From the NCBI RefSeq assembly GCF_000003815.2, contig NC_049981.1, positions 28,858,917-28,918,916 of the forward strand: 60,000 nt of DNA, written 5' to 3'. The notes under the pieces were generated by a model. The model was not told where the DNA came from. It worked only from the letters and a program-made list of their open reading frames with translations, and ran no database searches. The DNA comes from Branchiostoma floridae. Its lineage: Eukaryota; Chordata; Leptocardii; Amphioxiformes; Branchiostomatidae. The first letter of the stretch is position 1; every line of letters starts with the position of its first letter. Of the stretch, positions 17,882 to 29,600 are shown piece by piece. The position numbers were made by a program, and so were the translations under genes.

Positions 17882-17937
17882 TAGCCGCAGTGCGACTGTT
17901 GGTTTTTTAGCTCCCGCTAACAGTCGCACTGCGGCTA
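17882..17937. repeat. short perfect hairpin TAGCCGCAGTGCGACTGTT
   Basis: Two 22-base arms (17882-17903 and 17916-17937), complementary except near the loop, enclose a 12-base loop. GC content is far above the surroundings. No convincing target duplication was seen. It may be a minimal foldback element or a deleted MITE. Confidence 0.6.
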
Positions 17938-18718
17938 GGTTTGGACCCCCTTTTTGTGTTAGAACGTTCAACTGAAACGCAAGTCAAAACCTGCCAATAC
18001 TTTCGCGCGCTGTCAAACTACAGTTCGGAATGCTGCCGTTATTAAAAATATATGTCTGTACAGCTTTAACCACAGTTATATGGTTGTTAACAAGAGCTTA
18101 ACTTGTTTTTGATGGGTTCTCAGTAAAATATACGATGACAAAAGCCATGCGCATTCACTTGGACCAGTTACCGGACTTTGGATTGCCCCCGTTAACTCTC
18201 AAAATGTTTCCGAATCCAAAGTAAAAAAAAAAATGGTCCAAATACTAGTCAATATTCTTAATAAGTGAAAGGATCACAGAGATGTTTGAATGCTATTCTA
18301 GGTAAAGCTTACGAATACGCAGTAAGTACTTAGCATAGAAATAAATTGTAGTTCCAGAAATTTTCACGTTCAAGTTTTTGAAAAACAAATTAAATATGGT
18401 GAGATAGTATTTTAATTCATTAAAACAATCAAACCTATTATGAATATCTAAAAACCCTCTTGGTGACTCGGAATGGACTCATACATATATTTCAAAATAC
18501 AAGTACACTTGCTGCAGGATAGCCATACATATTGAGGACGATCATGAGTTATTCTGCCGCTTATGATTCACAGCTGATTAGTTACATTCTCCTAGTGCTA
18601 CGCACACACAGAGCTTTCCCGCGACATACAATACCTGATCAGTTTGAAATCGTTAATACACACAGTCACAGGCTCTAATTTGTCACCCCGGAGCTGGAGT
18701 CTGCGTGGGCTTTCTTCC

Positions 18719-18985
18719 TACTCTCCAAGCAGAGGTTAGGCTCCGGCTGTTTTTTTAACGTTTTTTTTAGGCGTTTTTATCGGGTTTTCTATTTTTTTAA
18801 ATATCTTGCTGTGGCAAAACCTGATTGGCTGGCGTAATNNNNNNNNNNNNNNNNNNNNNNNNNNNNNNNNNNNNNNNNNNNNNNNNNNNNNNNNNNNNNN
18901 NNNNNNNNNNNNNNNNNNNNNNNNNNNNNNNNNNNNNNAAAAACGTTAAAAAAACAGCCGGAGCCTAACCTCTGCTTGGAGAGTA
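18719..18985. mobile_element. MITE with TIR TACTCTCCAAGCAGAGG, 8-bp TSD, containing the gap
   Basis: The left arm from 18719 and the right arm ending at 18985 are perfect inverses over about 45 bases (through aacagccggagcctaacc). The flanks carry the perfect 8-bp duplication TTTCTTCC (18711-18718 and 18986-18993). The centre is lost in the assembly gap. A relative with the same TIR core lies at 59451. Confidence 0.85.
18839..18938. other. assembly gap of 100 N
   Basis: Exactly 100 N, the usual placeholder length, sit between the arms of an inverted repeat, which is a common cause of assembly failure. The true missing length is unknown. Confidence 1.
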
Positions 18986-19488
18986 TTTCTTCCCTCCAAA
19001 AGCACTTTTCGCTGACTCATACAGGTCTGTATCACCATAAGTCTGCACAGGAAGGTCTACTGAGACCGTAAATAGACATTTAAAGGAACTGCCTACGGTT
19101 ATTTTCGGAAAGGGGGAAGCTTGTTCGGTAAAAGCGACTTTGAGATTCCAAATGTATGAATTGCACCTATCTATTGTTCTGTGTTTCGTTCTTCCGCATC
19201 CTGAGGAACATAAATAAAGTTGATCCGGGTCTTTCTGCAAATCTGGATTTTTCGCTTTCAACAATCATGTCACAAACATGTCATTATCTTTGGCGAGCCT
19301 TTTAATTAATCATTGAGAACCACAGGGCTCGTCACGGGTAGACAAAAAATCCGTTCAATAAAATCAACTTTATAACATAAAACTGATGAAATGCATTTCG
19401 TAAGCTTAATATGACAACGTAAACTAACAACATTGGCTCCAAAACAATGAGGAGACGGAAAAAAATATACAACTAGTTAGATCATACC

Positions 19489-19518
19489 AAGGAGGTTAAA
19501 AACTCTTTCAACCTCCTT
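19489..19518. mobile_element. 30-bp foldback element AAGGAGGTT...AACCTCCTT
   Basis: This tiny hairpin is flanked by the direct repeat GATCATAC (19480-19487 and 19519-19526). The same terminal sequence recurs at 58128-58153 with its own direct repeat, so it behaves like a miniature transposon rather than a terminator. Confidence 0.5.
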
Positions 19519-19530
19519 GATCATACAAAA

Positions 19531-19863
19531 TTGCGGAAGAAACCAGGGGCCGTTACAATCTATTCAATAGTATGTGGACAGGCGGTCACTTGGACAGGAA
19601 TTCTTATTGCTTGTGTCAGTGGGGAAAATGGTCCACTTAGACCAAAAGAGGAGTGGTCACATTGGCCAGGTGATCCTTTTGCAGAGATGATCACTCCAAT
19701 AGATTTGACTGTAGTCAAGACTCAAATATGCTTGAATAGAGAAGCAGCATCAAGTTGGTTTTGTCTCTTTTACATACTACATATGGTGTTCAGGATTTCG
19801 TTTTGCTTGATTAAGTTTTCTACCAAAATTAAACGCAGAACAGATAAGCAGGTAACTTTTTAA
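19531..19863 (+). other. 110-codon open frame of unknown nature
   Basis: The frame reads GPLRPKEEWSHWPGDPFAE and then a hydrophobic stretch around residues 77-93. I do not recognise it. It has no good start context and no neighbours suggesting a gene. It could be part of a repeat or chance. Confidence 0.15.
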
Positions 19864-20523
19864 AATGTTTCGTTCAGCTAGCTAGACTGTTTTCCAATCT
19901 CACATTAATGAATGTCAGTCTCCTTCGTAACTGTTAGAGAAAAACGAGAAGACAACATCCAACAGTGCCTCTGTTATCAACACATAAAAGGTTCACGCGT
20001 GTTATTTGCTTCAACACAAGCAAATATACGTCATTGAAGTTGAACTGTACAAGTACATCCTTGGCTGAAGGTTTGCCGTGAGTAAGCTCAATTATCCAAT
20101 TTGAACCTCTGTCTGGCACAAATCCTGTTTCAACTGCGGTACGGGGGCGGGTCCGTACCAAAGCAACTGCCATAATTGGGTGGTCTTTGTCAAGAAACAT
20201 TAAAAAAAATAACCAATAATATTCAAAGAATGTTCGAATGTTTTTAATCTTTTTAATTATACATCTATAATTAAGCACGGGTTCTAATCCCTGCTTCCTC
20301 ATGAAAGCTGATACAATATTTAGATACGAGTTTCTCACCAGGTCTCCCTTTGCGGGCTGTACCACTACAGTATTTCCTAGTGCCGTGTGCAAAGCCCTCC
20401 CCCTCTGGGAAGGCAAGTGTGCCGTGTGCAAACGCCAGGAAGTCCCTCACAAACATCGCCGTCCTTCGGACGGAAGGCAAAGTTTCTCCGGTCACTTGTC
20501 CTGGACGCAGTGGACTTTACAGC

Positions 20524-20628
20524 ATGGCGTCGGGCCAGCAATACCAGGTCACTCTACCGGGACCCGCGCCCTGGGGCTTCCGTCTCTCGGGCGGGAAGGA
20601 TTTCTCCTCACCGCTGTCCATCTCCAGG
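20524..20628 (+). CDS. PDZ-LIM exon 1 (PDZ N-terminal half)
   Basis: The ATG at 20524 sits in GCATGG context and opens [20 protein letters not shown], the start typical of ALP/Enigma PDZ domains. It is 35 codons long, phase 0, with donor GTAAGA at 20629. The bases ctttacag before the ATG could be an acceptor, so a 5' UTR exon may lie upstream. Confidence 0.9.
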
Positions 20629-23600
20629 GTAAGAACTTGTCACCAAATCTGCCAACTTTCCCCGGCTTAGCGGACTGTTATGATAAGTGAACCCTGTAAT
20701 TCGTATAGTTGACAGCCTATGAAAGGATACCATCCATGTTTGTAGGAGAGGCTGAAGTATTATTCTGTACCCCAGCTACTCGTTCGTGCCTCAGATTTTC
20801 CTATGAATCTGCCCAGGTCTCATTTTTGTCCCAGTGTTGCGTTCCGGACATACCTATCTTCCGCAGCCCAAAATAGGCGGACCGCTGTGCTGGTGTCCGA
20901 AACGGAGCCAGGACATTCCTGCACCCAGTCTGCTCCCCTCCCCACCTCAGCTAGTCAGAGAACTCTCTAGACATTCATCGCACGCTACTGTCAATCCGTC
21001 TTACTGTAGTTTTAGAGCTGTGAACTGCGGTGAGCTCACTGGGTGAGCTAGAGTACATACGCGAGCTAAATGTAGGACCCCCCTCCCTCCCCGAGCAGAC
21101 GACGCCCATGGCCTATAATTTCATACCGTCATCATCTGACAAGTAGAGCACAGAAGTGGGCAGGCCAGTTTCTCTCCTGGCTAGCTGTCACGCAAGCCTT
21201 TTACTTTTGGTTTGTATGGAAAGGAGTCTGCAAACACTTGAGCTGAGGTGGATTTTTTCCCCTGAGATGAGATCATCGCGAACGGTTGCCCTAACTCCCC
21301 GCCCTGTTTTCAAAACGATGACACACAATAACACGGCTGGCCCATGTTGCACAAACAGCTCCATACGCCCTATTCACGTATGACGCAATCTGGCACCAAA
21401 ACGAGGCGTGGAACGCACGAACAACACCGGGACAATATGGCGGCGTACCACTGTTGTGTGCCATCCTGTGTTAGCGATTCGCGCTACGATATCGGTAAAA
21501 AACTCACATTTCACCGTATCCCTCATGACAAGCAACAGCGCAGAGAATGGATTGTAAAGATCCGCAGAGATGTCGGAAAGAATTTCAAGGTATTTTCGCA
21601 TTATTTCGTAATTTTGTGGTTGGTGTAACGTTACATGCATGTTGGGGTGGGGGAGGGGCAGGGGCGTTAACTGGGTGTGACAGTTTCTAAGCTATTATCT
21701 TTTGTGGACAAGTTCTCGCCGCACAAATCTCAGACTTTTTTCTCAGAATATGCTCCGAGTTGTCTCCTATTTGTAAATCCTGAGTTTCAAGTCGATCCAA
21801 GCATCCAAAGTGACATTTTCTTTGTTTGGACCTTTGTTTACTTGCGTATTTTCTAGCGAATATCCATAAAGGCCCCGCAAAATATCGCTCGCACAGTCGG
21901 TGTTTAAAGATCAGCCACTGCCCGTGAATACTCAAGAAAATGTCCCTGTATGTCTGCGAAGTTTCCTTACTGTATAAGCATTTCATGTTCCTTTCTTAGC
22001 AAACTTTCCGCCGTCAATATCAGCGTTTTCATTTGAATTTTGAGACTCGTGCAGTGCGGACTTGTGCCTATTAAAATGTAAGGCGTTATATTTCTCGCAC
22101 AAATCTCAGACACACCAGCTTATTTGAAGTTGTGATTACATTCAGTACATGTAGTATATCACATTTGATACCTTACAAAATTCGGTTAACTGGCAACAAA
22201 TAAGATACATGTATATAGTATTACATAATATATATATAATACACTAAAGCTAATCCAATGAAGTGGTCTTTATAAATATACCATTCAAGCAGATGTTTAA
22301 TTGGAAGATTGAGACTTTTGATTTGAGTATCTTTGTCTAAGATGGTCTCATAATAAATGATCTACTTTATTGACTAATGGTCTGAGCTAGGACCTGAGTT
22401 TTCTGTACCGGTACCCACCCCTAGTCTGAGCTATTGATGTGTAATCAAACAGTAAATACTTCCTCTATACAGATAGTGAACAGAAATCTGAATATGGTAA
22501 TATTTGTATATTACAATATATTCTGAATGATCACAACCAATATACAACATGTTCTTCAATCAATTCTAGATATCTTCTGCAACCCGTGTGTGCTCCGAAC
22601 ATTTCCATGAGAAAGACTTTCTCAGAACACTGTCAGGTCTAACACGGCTCAGGCCAGGAGTCATACCATCAGTATTCCAGTGGACAAAAACAACTACTGA
22701 GAGGCCTGCGCCAAAGAAGCGTTCCAATGAGTAAGAGTTTATCATATTTGTGTACTGACCTACATTGCTCATATCTATGTTGCAATAATAAAGTTTATTT
22801 ACGCATACATACAGTCATTGTTATCCACTGACATGTAAAAATATGTCAAATTTAAAAAAACTCAGAATTATGCAATACATTATGAAATGTTGATAGTTTT
22901 GCAGGTTTTCATCTCCATAGCTCATAGAATTTTCTGTTTTGTATTTCAGTGTTGCTCCAGACCCATGTGTAGGCTGTGATGAAGGAGTGGCAGCTGATGG
23001 TCCAGTAGACACTACACCAGCACCATCAGCTGACCATGACTATTCCTCCACCCCTGTTCCTGCAGAGAGTCAGCTGGCAGCTGCCCAGGCAGAGATTGCC
23101 AGACTGCAGGAAAAGGTTAGACAACTGGAGCAGGAAAAGTTTTTCCTTGATAGATTTTCTTCTGACCCCCAAGCAATTAGTTTTTACACTGGCTTTAATA
23201 ATTATCAAACATTAGTTAGCGTTTTCACATCTTTAGAACCTTCAGCTAATAACATGATCAGGTGGACTCAGATGCAGAGACATTCATCTAATATGAACAA
23301 TGTTAGAATGTCATCTTTTAATGATTCAAGTCTTCCCCTTATTGACCAGTTTTTCATGTTTTTGTGCCGTGTGAGGCAGGGTCTTGCAGAGAGTGATTTA
23401 GCTGTTAGGTTTGGTGTGTCCCAGTCTTCTGTTAGTAGGTTGTTAATCACCTGGGCAAATTATTTGTACTTCATGTTGGGCAGTTTGGCAATTTGGCCTT
23501 CTCGGAGTGTTGTTGATAAGAATATGCCAGAATGTTTCCGTAAGACCTACCCAAAGACAAGAGTTATACTTGACTGTACAGAGCTAAAGGTGCAGACTCC

Positions 23601-26600
23601 AAGTTCTAAGGTACTTAATTCTGAAACATATTCACAGTACAAAAGCCACACAACATTTAAGGGTTTAATCGGAATTACACCATGTGGGGTCCTGTCCTTT
23701 GTCAGCACACTGTATACTGGATGTATATCAGATAAAGAAATCACAGCTAGATCAGGAGTAGTTGACCTTATTGAGCCTAATGATTCTGTTATGGCTGATA
23801 AGGGGTTTCTGATACAGGACCTACTGGACAATAAACAAGCAATGTTAGTGATCCCCCCATTCCTTGGCAAGAAAGGAAAGTTCTCTGCCACTGAAGTTAG
23901 TCAGACCCATGAGATAGCTAGGTTGAGAATACATGTGGAGAGGGCCATCAGGCGGGTAAAGGAATACCACATTTTTGATGGAGTAGTCCCACTTTCACTT
24001 GCTCCGTCAATCAACCAGATTTGGACTACTTGTTCGATTCTGACAAATTTCAGGGGACCCTTATTCTAATAAGGGAAGTTGGTAGATGAAACAAGTGAAA
24101 ATGGGACTCCTCCATCAAAAATGTGGTTTATTTGTTTGCATCGCACTAAAAAGTATAAAGATGAAATGAAGACCAAAAATACATAATACATTTTTTTGTA
24201 CTAGTTATTCTACTCAATATCAACATTTGATGCTACTTTCTGCCCCTCACATTTTTTGGAGTTCTTCATGTATTCTCCTGAAGTGGGTCACCAAATTGTG
24301 TTAGAAATTCCTGAGACAAAGGCATTATTAAAACAAATTTGACAACATCTATTACTAAGTATTAGAAAAGCCCCTATTACATTGTTCTTGGCACTGTAAC
24401 ATTCAAGACTACAAAATGCTTGTTTATCGTCCAGTAGGTCTTGTATCAGAAAAGAATATGTTATATACAATTGTTTGTGCTCAATAGTGCTTAGAAACCA
24501 TTTAAATGTATGAAGCTTGGAGTCTATATCTCAAAGCATTAATAATCTTTTTGAGGGCACCAAATTTTCTTAACTTCTGGCGCAATTTTCGCATGGAAAG
24601 ACGTGTGCTCTCAATATTACTCTTGTCTTTGGGTTAATTTTTGTCTGAGGGCACCAAATTTTCTCAACTTCTGGTGCATTTTACATGGAAACATGTGTAT
24701 ATGACATATATGACCGTGTTGTGTTCTGTATATCCCACCCTCATAAACATAAATTTGAATCTATAGTTCTTCATGTATGTTTTTATCCTGTTGTAGACTC
24801 TGGCATAGTCTTATCAACAACACTCCTATTGTAACTAACTTATCTTATATTTCTATGAATACCAAAGTTGTATGGTATGATTAAATATATATGTCTTTAG
24901 ACCAAATCATTATTTGTAAAACAATACATATTGAACAGAATCAAATAGATACAGCAGATTTTATGAATCTTGACATTACATTTATTCACAATGGCATTTT
25001 ATATATGACCAGATGTGGTTTGCAAATGATCATGTTGTACCAACAAACTGAAATGTCTCCAACCTTGTAACATTGTAAGGTAGTCTGAGGCAATATTTTT
25101 CCTAATCCATTAGTTGAATACTGTGTACTCATGTAATGAAGGTTTTACGTTGGGAAACTATGTACAAGATGCTTTCAACAAATCTACCATTCTTTAGTTG
25201 TCCAAATAAACTAGCCTAAATACCAACTGGTAATGATTTATTACCGTAACCACATGTTTTCTAAATGGTGTTTTACTTCTTGCTGTTTCAGATACATTAT
25301 ACTATTGTTACTTGAAAAAAGATAGAAGATAAGTGTTATCATATTATATATTGTAGAATGTATTTCATATGATGGATATTTTTTAGATTTTATAATCTGC
25401 ATCTGAGTCCACCTTTTTACAAATATGCCTGCAAGTATGTACAGAATAAAGTCTCTAGTTGATATTTGATTTGCACAAAAAAATATTCCTTGTGTAATTA
25501 TATATTATTAAGCAATGTTTTGTAACATCAACCTGTCTTTATATGTCTTAAGAAGTGAGAAAAATTGAACCTGTACAGACCAGGATTCATTAGCCATTGT
25601 TGATATCTTATTGTTATTGGCATTGAGCATGGGCCAGCAGCCGCCACTTATTAAGCTTTATTGCCTGATAACTGTACATACATGTTTCTAAGAGCATAAA
25701 TATACAATAAAGGCAATAAATTCATTTAGTCATTAAGAAATCTTGAGCTTGGTGTCATCTCTGAATGTCAGCTTCATGACTACATGTACAAATTGAAAGC
25801 TATTTAGGCAGTTATGGAGGAGGAGCGGTGCTGTTAGTTTGAAGTGTAGGGCCGACTATCATTTGGAAGGCATTGAAAATACTGTAATATTAACAACATA
25901 TGCTTTTTTGAAATGGTAGATAATGACTTCATATAGATTATATACATGACAACCTTATTTACATATTCAATTAGAGAAGGTCACAAACTCATTCAGTAAA
26001 TGGTAGGAATCATATTTGTGACATGCTACTAATACATAGAAGTGAGCATTGCAAGTTATATATTGCAAATTAGATAGATTACATTTCCATAGTTTAAAAC
26101 ATATTTTTCTCTTTCTGAAGGGATATATCTTATCTAAGTCATCTTCAGATTTTTGTTAACTTCAGATTTTGATTGACATGTTAGTTTTTGCACATCTGTG
26201 GCAGATGGAACAGGAAGAAGAAACTATCTAGGGCAGTTTTCATAGAGCACCACAGATCTTCGTTAAATGCAATGCGCTCCAAATGATAGTCGTCCCTACA
26301 CTTCACCAGAAAGTCGCACCACTTCTCCCCTGTCAGGCCCATCTGCCCCATCACCTGGTAGTAGTAACTGTGGGTGGATTTTAGTTTGTAGGTGCCATTG
26401 TTTTGCTTCTTTAAGTAGGGGCATGAATAGAATGAGTCTTTGTCAGGGCACTTTATTTCTAATAGGCCATGAGGGGTTTCAGAATTTGGGTCATACACTT
26501 TCCTATCAGGTGATGCTCCCAGGTGTGGGGCAGATGGGTTGATCACAAACCCAGACAGGTAGACATTGTTGCCAGTGACTTCAGAATACAATTTGGCAGC

Positions 26601-29600
26601 TTCTGGCTCATGCTCAATGCCAAATTTCATGGCAGATGTCTGTATGCCCTTACTAGTCAGTAATCTTAGTGCAAGGCTGTCATGATCCCCTTGTCTAGAA
26701 CACACCTGTTTAAATACTGAAGAAGTTATCCTGTTTTTCCTCACATCATGCCACAGTTTGCTGTGACTCTGTTCCCTGGTGTTAAGCTCTACTTCCAGAG
26801 CTTGTTCCTCTGTAACATGCAAACCTAGGAACATTTCTTGCTCTGCCTGTCTTAGCACATATGAGAATGTGGACTCTAATGGGGGTAGTGCAAATGTGGG
26901 AAATGTGGGGTGACTTGGATGTTTAATAATGTCACCATCCTTTAGTTCCAGCCTCTGCTGGTAGGATATGGGAGAGCCAAGGGGTACAGGACCAAACTTA
27001 GTGCTCACAGTTGGCGTGTTTTGGGACTGCGGTAGAACCTTTGTGATTTGTGCATTGGATTTGATTGATTGTAACTGCTCCAGAAGGGATGCTGTGAAAG
27101 GTGCCCAAGGTATAGGTGTTGGTACTGGGCAGTATACCTTGGGCACGAGACCCTCAGACACCCGTCTCCTCTTGCTGGGCTGCTGCACAGGCTTTACTTT
27201 ACTGATGTTTAGCGAATCAACTGGTTTGGGTGTCAGCCCCTCAGTCCTGGAAGGTACATGCCAGGTCTGTGGTAGGGAGGTTTTACTATGCACCGCCGGC
27301 ACAGACTGCAGCCCCAGCTTTTGGAAATGGCACACCATGTACAACAGGCCTATGATGTGGCTGCAGTGGCCATTTCCGGCCTTGCATTCGCATTGGGATG
27401 AATGAATGATCTCTGCATCTGTCAGACTTACCTGTGAATAAAAACACCAATTAAGTAATATATAAGATACCAGCCTACATTTTATTCACAAATTACACCA
27501 ATCTGTTCTAACAGTGTCTGAGTTAACTACATAATCGACTGTAAATTACAACACAACATAAAGATATATTACAGGCTTACAGATTGTTCACAAACAAATC
27601 ACAATAGCCTTTTCCAACAAAGTGTAAGAAACATTTCCAGTCACACACATTTCTAAAAAAGTCTATAATCAAATTTTTATTGTCTACTAATTTGTCAAAA
27701 CAAACTTGTCTACTATTGATTCATTGAAGTAACAGTGATCTTTACCTGTTAAAACACTTTTAAGAGGCATACCGTACCTGAAAAAACTCAAACATGGAAA
27801 TGTGTGGTAAATGACAACAAGAAAATTGTGTGAACAATAAAAACAAAACCATTGGCTTGACTTTCCCAACAAGCCAAAATTCAACCAACAACCCAACTTT
27901 TTGGGAGTGATCATTTCTACAAACCATCAGCTTGTAGGGTGGGTTATTCTTTCTCATAGAGGGGTACGCCTTTGCTCGGATTTTGCACCCGTCATCCCCT
28001 TCTTGCTGAACTTGAACTATCATTCAAAAATGTCAATGAGTTATATTTTTGCAACTACCTTAAAAATTTACATGTAATTTCTACAGATAAAAGTTTGTTT
28101 AAATGTCAGCATAGATACTGGTACAAAATAGACATAGTGCATAGATAAAAAGGAATCTTTAATAATCATCATGGCATTAGTATAATGTAGTATAAACAAT
28201 GTGTATTTCATAATATTACAATAATTTGAATAAGGGTATTCATTCAATCAATATTATTACATGTATTGAATAGAACTGCTGATAATCAGTTAGATATACA
28301 TGTATTTAGATAGTGATTACTGAACATATCAATGGGTGTCTGTCACCAATATGACTATGGACGGTGATGTAATATTATAACTGGAGAAGACGAGCGTAAG
28401 GCGGAGCTACTAGAACTAGTATCGGCACTCCGTCGGCCCCCAAGCACTTCCAGCGCCGCAGCGCCCAGCAGCGAAAACTTGGCCACGCCCCCAGCCGCCT
28501 TATGTTACCGCCACGGTAACAAGAAGCGTCACGTCACCATTACGGTAACCAAAGCCGGCAGGGGGTGTGGCAAGTTATGTCAGGCTTGTGTAATGCTGTT
28601 TGGGTGCCGACAGGGGGCGCTGATCCAGTACACCAGTAGTAGTAATGTATGCCGCGCGCGCTAGTCTTCGGGCAAAGTAATGATACAAAACAGACAACAT
28701 AAAACCACGTACCTTCAACGTCGTGCACATAGCCTTCAATAAAATTTGAATACCCCTTCTTCTGTTGTGACAGTGGAATTTTCGCCGACTTTTTTGCCCA
28801 TGCGTCGACGCTATCAAACGTCAAGGGCGGTATATTGCCTAGGTACTTGGTCCACTGTGTTACGGAACACGAGGACGCCATTTTGTTTTTTTTGCGTTCC
28901 AAGCCTCGTTTTCGTGTAAACATGGCCGCGGCGTGAATAGCGTGTATTGTGTGAAGTTTGTATTGCGATTGGTTCCGCTCCATCGGACCCGGGCTTTCTT
29001 ATGGTCAGTCCCATTAATTACAAACGAACTGATTATGGTTTTAATTAGAGGGATTTGCCGTAAAATAAATAGGGTACTTGCTTTCCTTGCGGGTTTAAGA
29101 ACCATAAAGTAGGAAACCTAATCACCCGTTTTAACACTGCCATAAATAAATGAGTGTGCATTACGGTTGGGGAGGGCGAAACCTTTCCACAGGAATAGAA
29201 CCAAGTATCAGCTTACAAGTTATCCCTGACCCGATCTTAATATGGTCATAACCAACTCAGATCAGTCCTTCAGCAGCTAAGCACTAATTTGCCCAATTTC
29301 TGTAGAGTTTTGCCGATTTCAGGAAGTATCAGTGTGTCCTCTACAGCTAGGCAAACTTGGCTGTCAAAAACCCTGTCCACACTGTGTTGCTGAGGGGTTA
29401 AAGTAAATGTTTGGAATTGCCCAGACATTCCACCAGGTTCAGTTGCTGCTTGCAGCTCCCCTGGACAGGAGTGTGAAAATAACTGCATGGTGTAGACAAC
29501 TTTAACTAGCATGAGAGATAAATCACAGTAAGGTTTTAATCAGGACATTGAAGATAATAGTTCTCAACCGTCAATCACTATGATTGGCAGCTGTATAAAG

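Larger units (their letters stand above)
8176..20523. other. repeat-rich intergenic region
   Basis: Between the ZCCHC24 polyA site and the first PDZ-LIM coding exon I see no host gene. The identifiable content is transposon-derived and listed separately. The pieces between those entries (for example 10692-11409 and 17061-17511) are AT-rich sequence in which I recognise nothing. The promoter and any 5' UTR exon of the PDZ-LIM gene may lie near the right end. Confidence 0.6.
21371..28939. mobile_element. ISL2EU-type DNA transposon with two convergent genes
   Basis: The core of the element is bounded by a pair of homologous inverted segments, 21371-21417 and 28893-28939. Both contain TATTCACG, then 19 variable bases, then AAAACGAGGC.TGGAACGCA. 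Inside lie a THAP-DDE transposase on the plus strand and a SWIM-YqaJ protein on the minus strand. From memory, transposons of the ISL2EU group (IS5-related, PIF/Harbinger side) carry this pair of proteins. The true outer ends and target duplication extend beyond these coordinates and were not resolved. Both genes look intact, so the element may be young or its genes may be under selection. Confidence 0.8.

Noticed and set aside
28540-28983. 147-codon minus-strand frame as a single-exon protein
   Set aside because: Only the part up to HDVE matches SWIM-YqaJ proteins. A GTACGT donor follows, and the splice restores the family sequence exactly.
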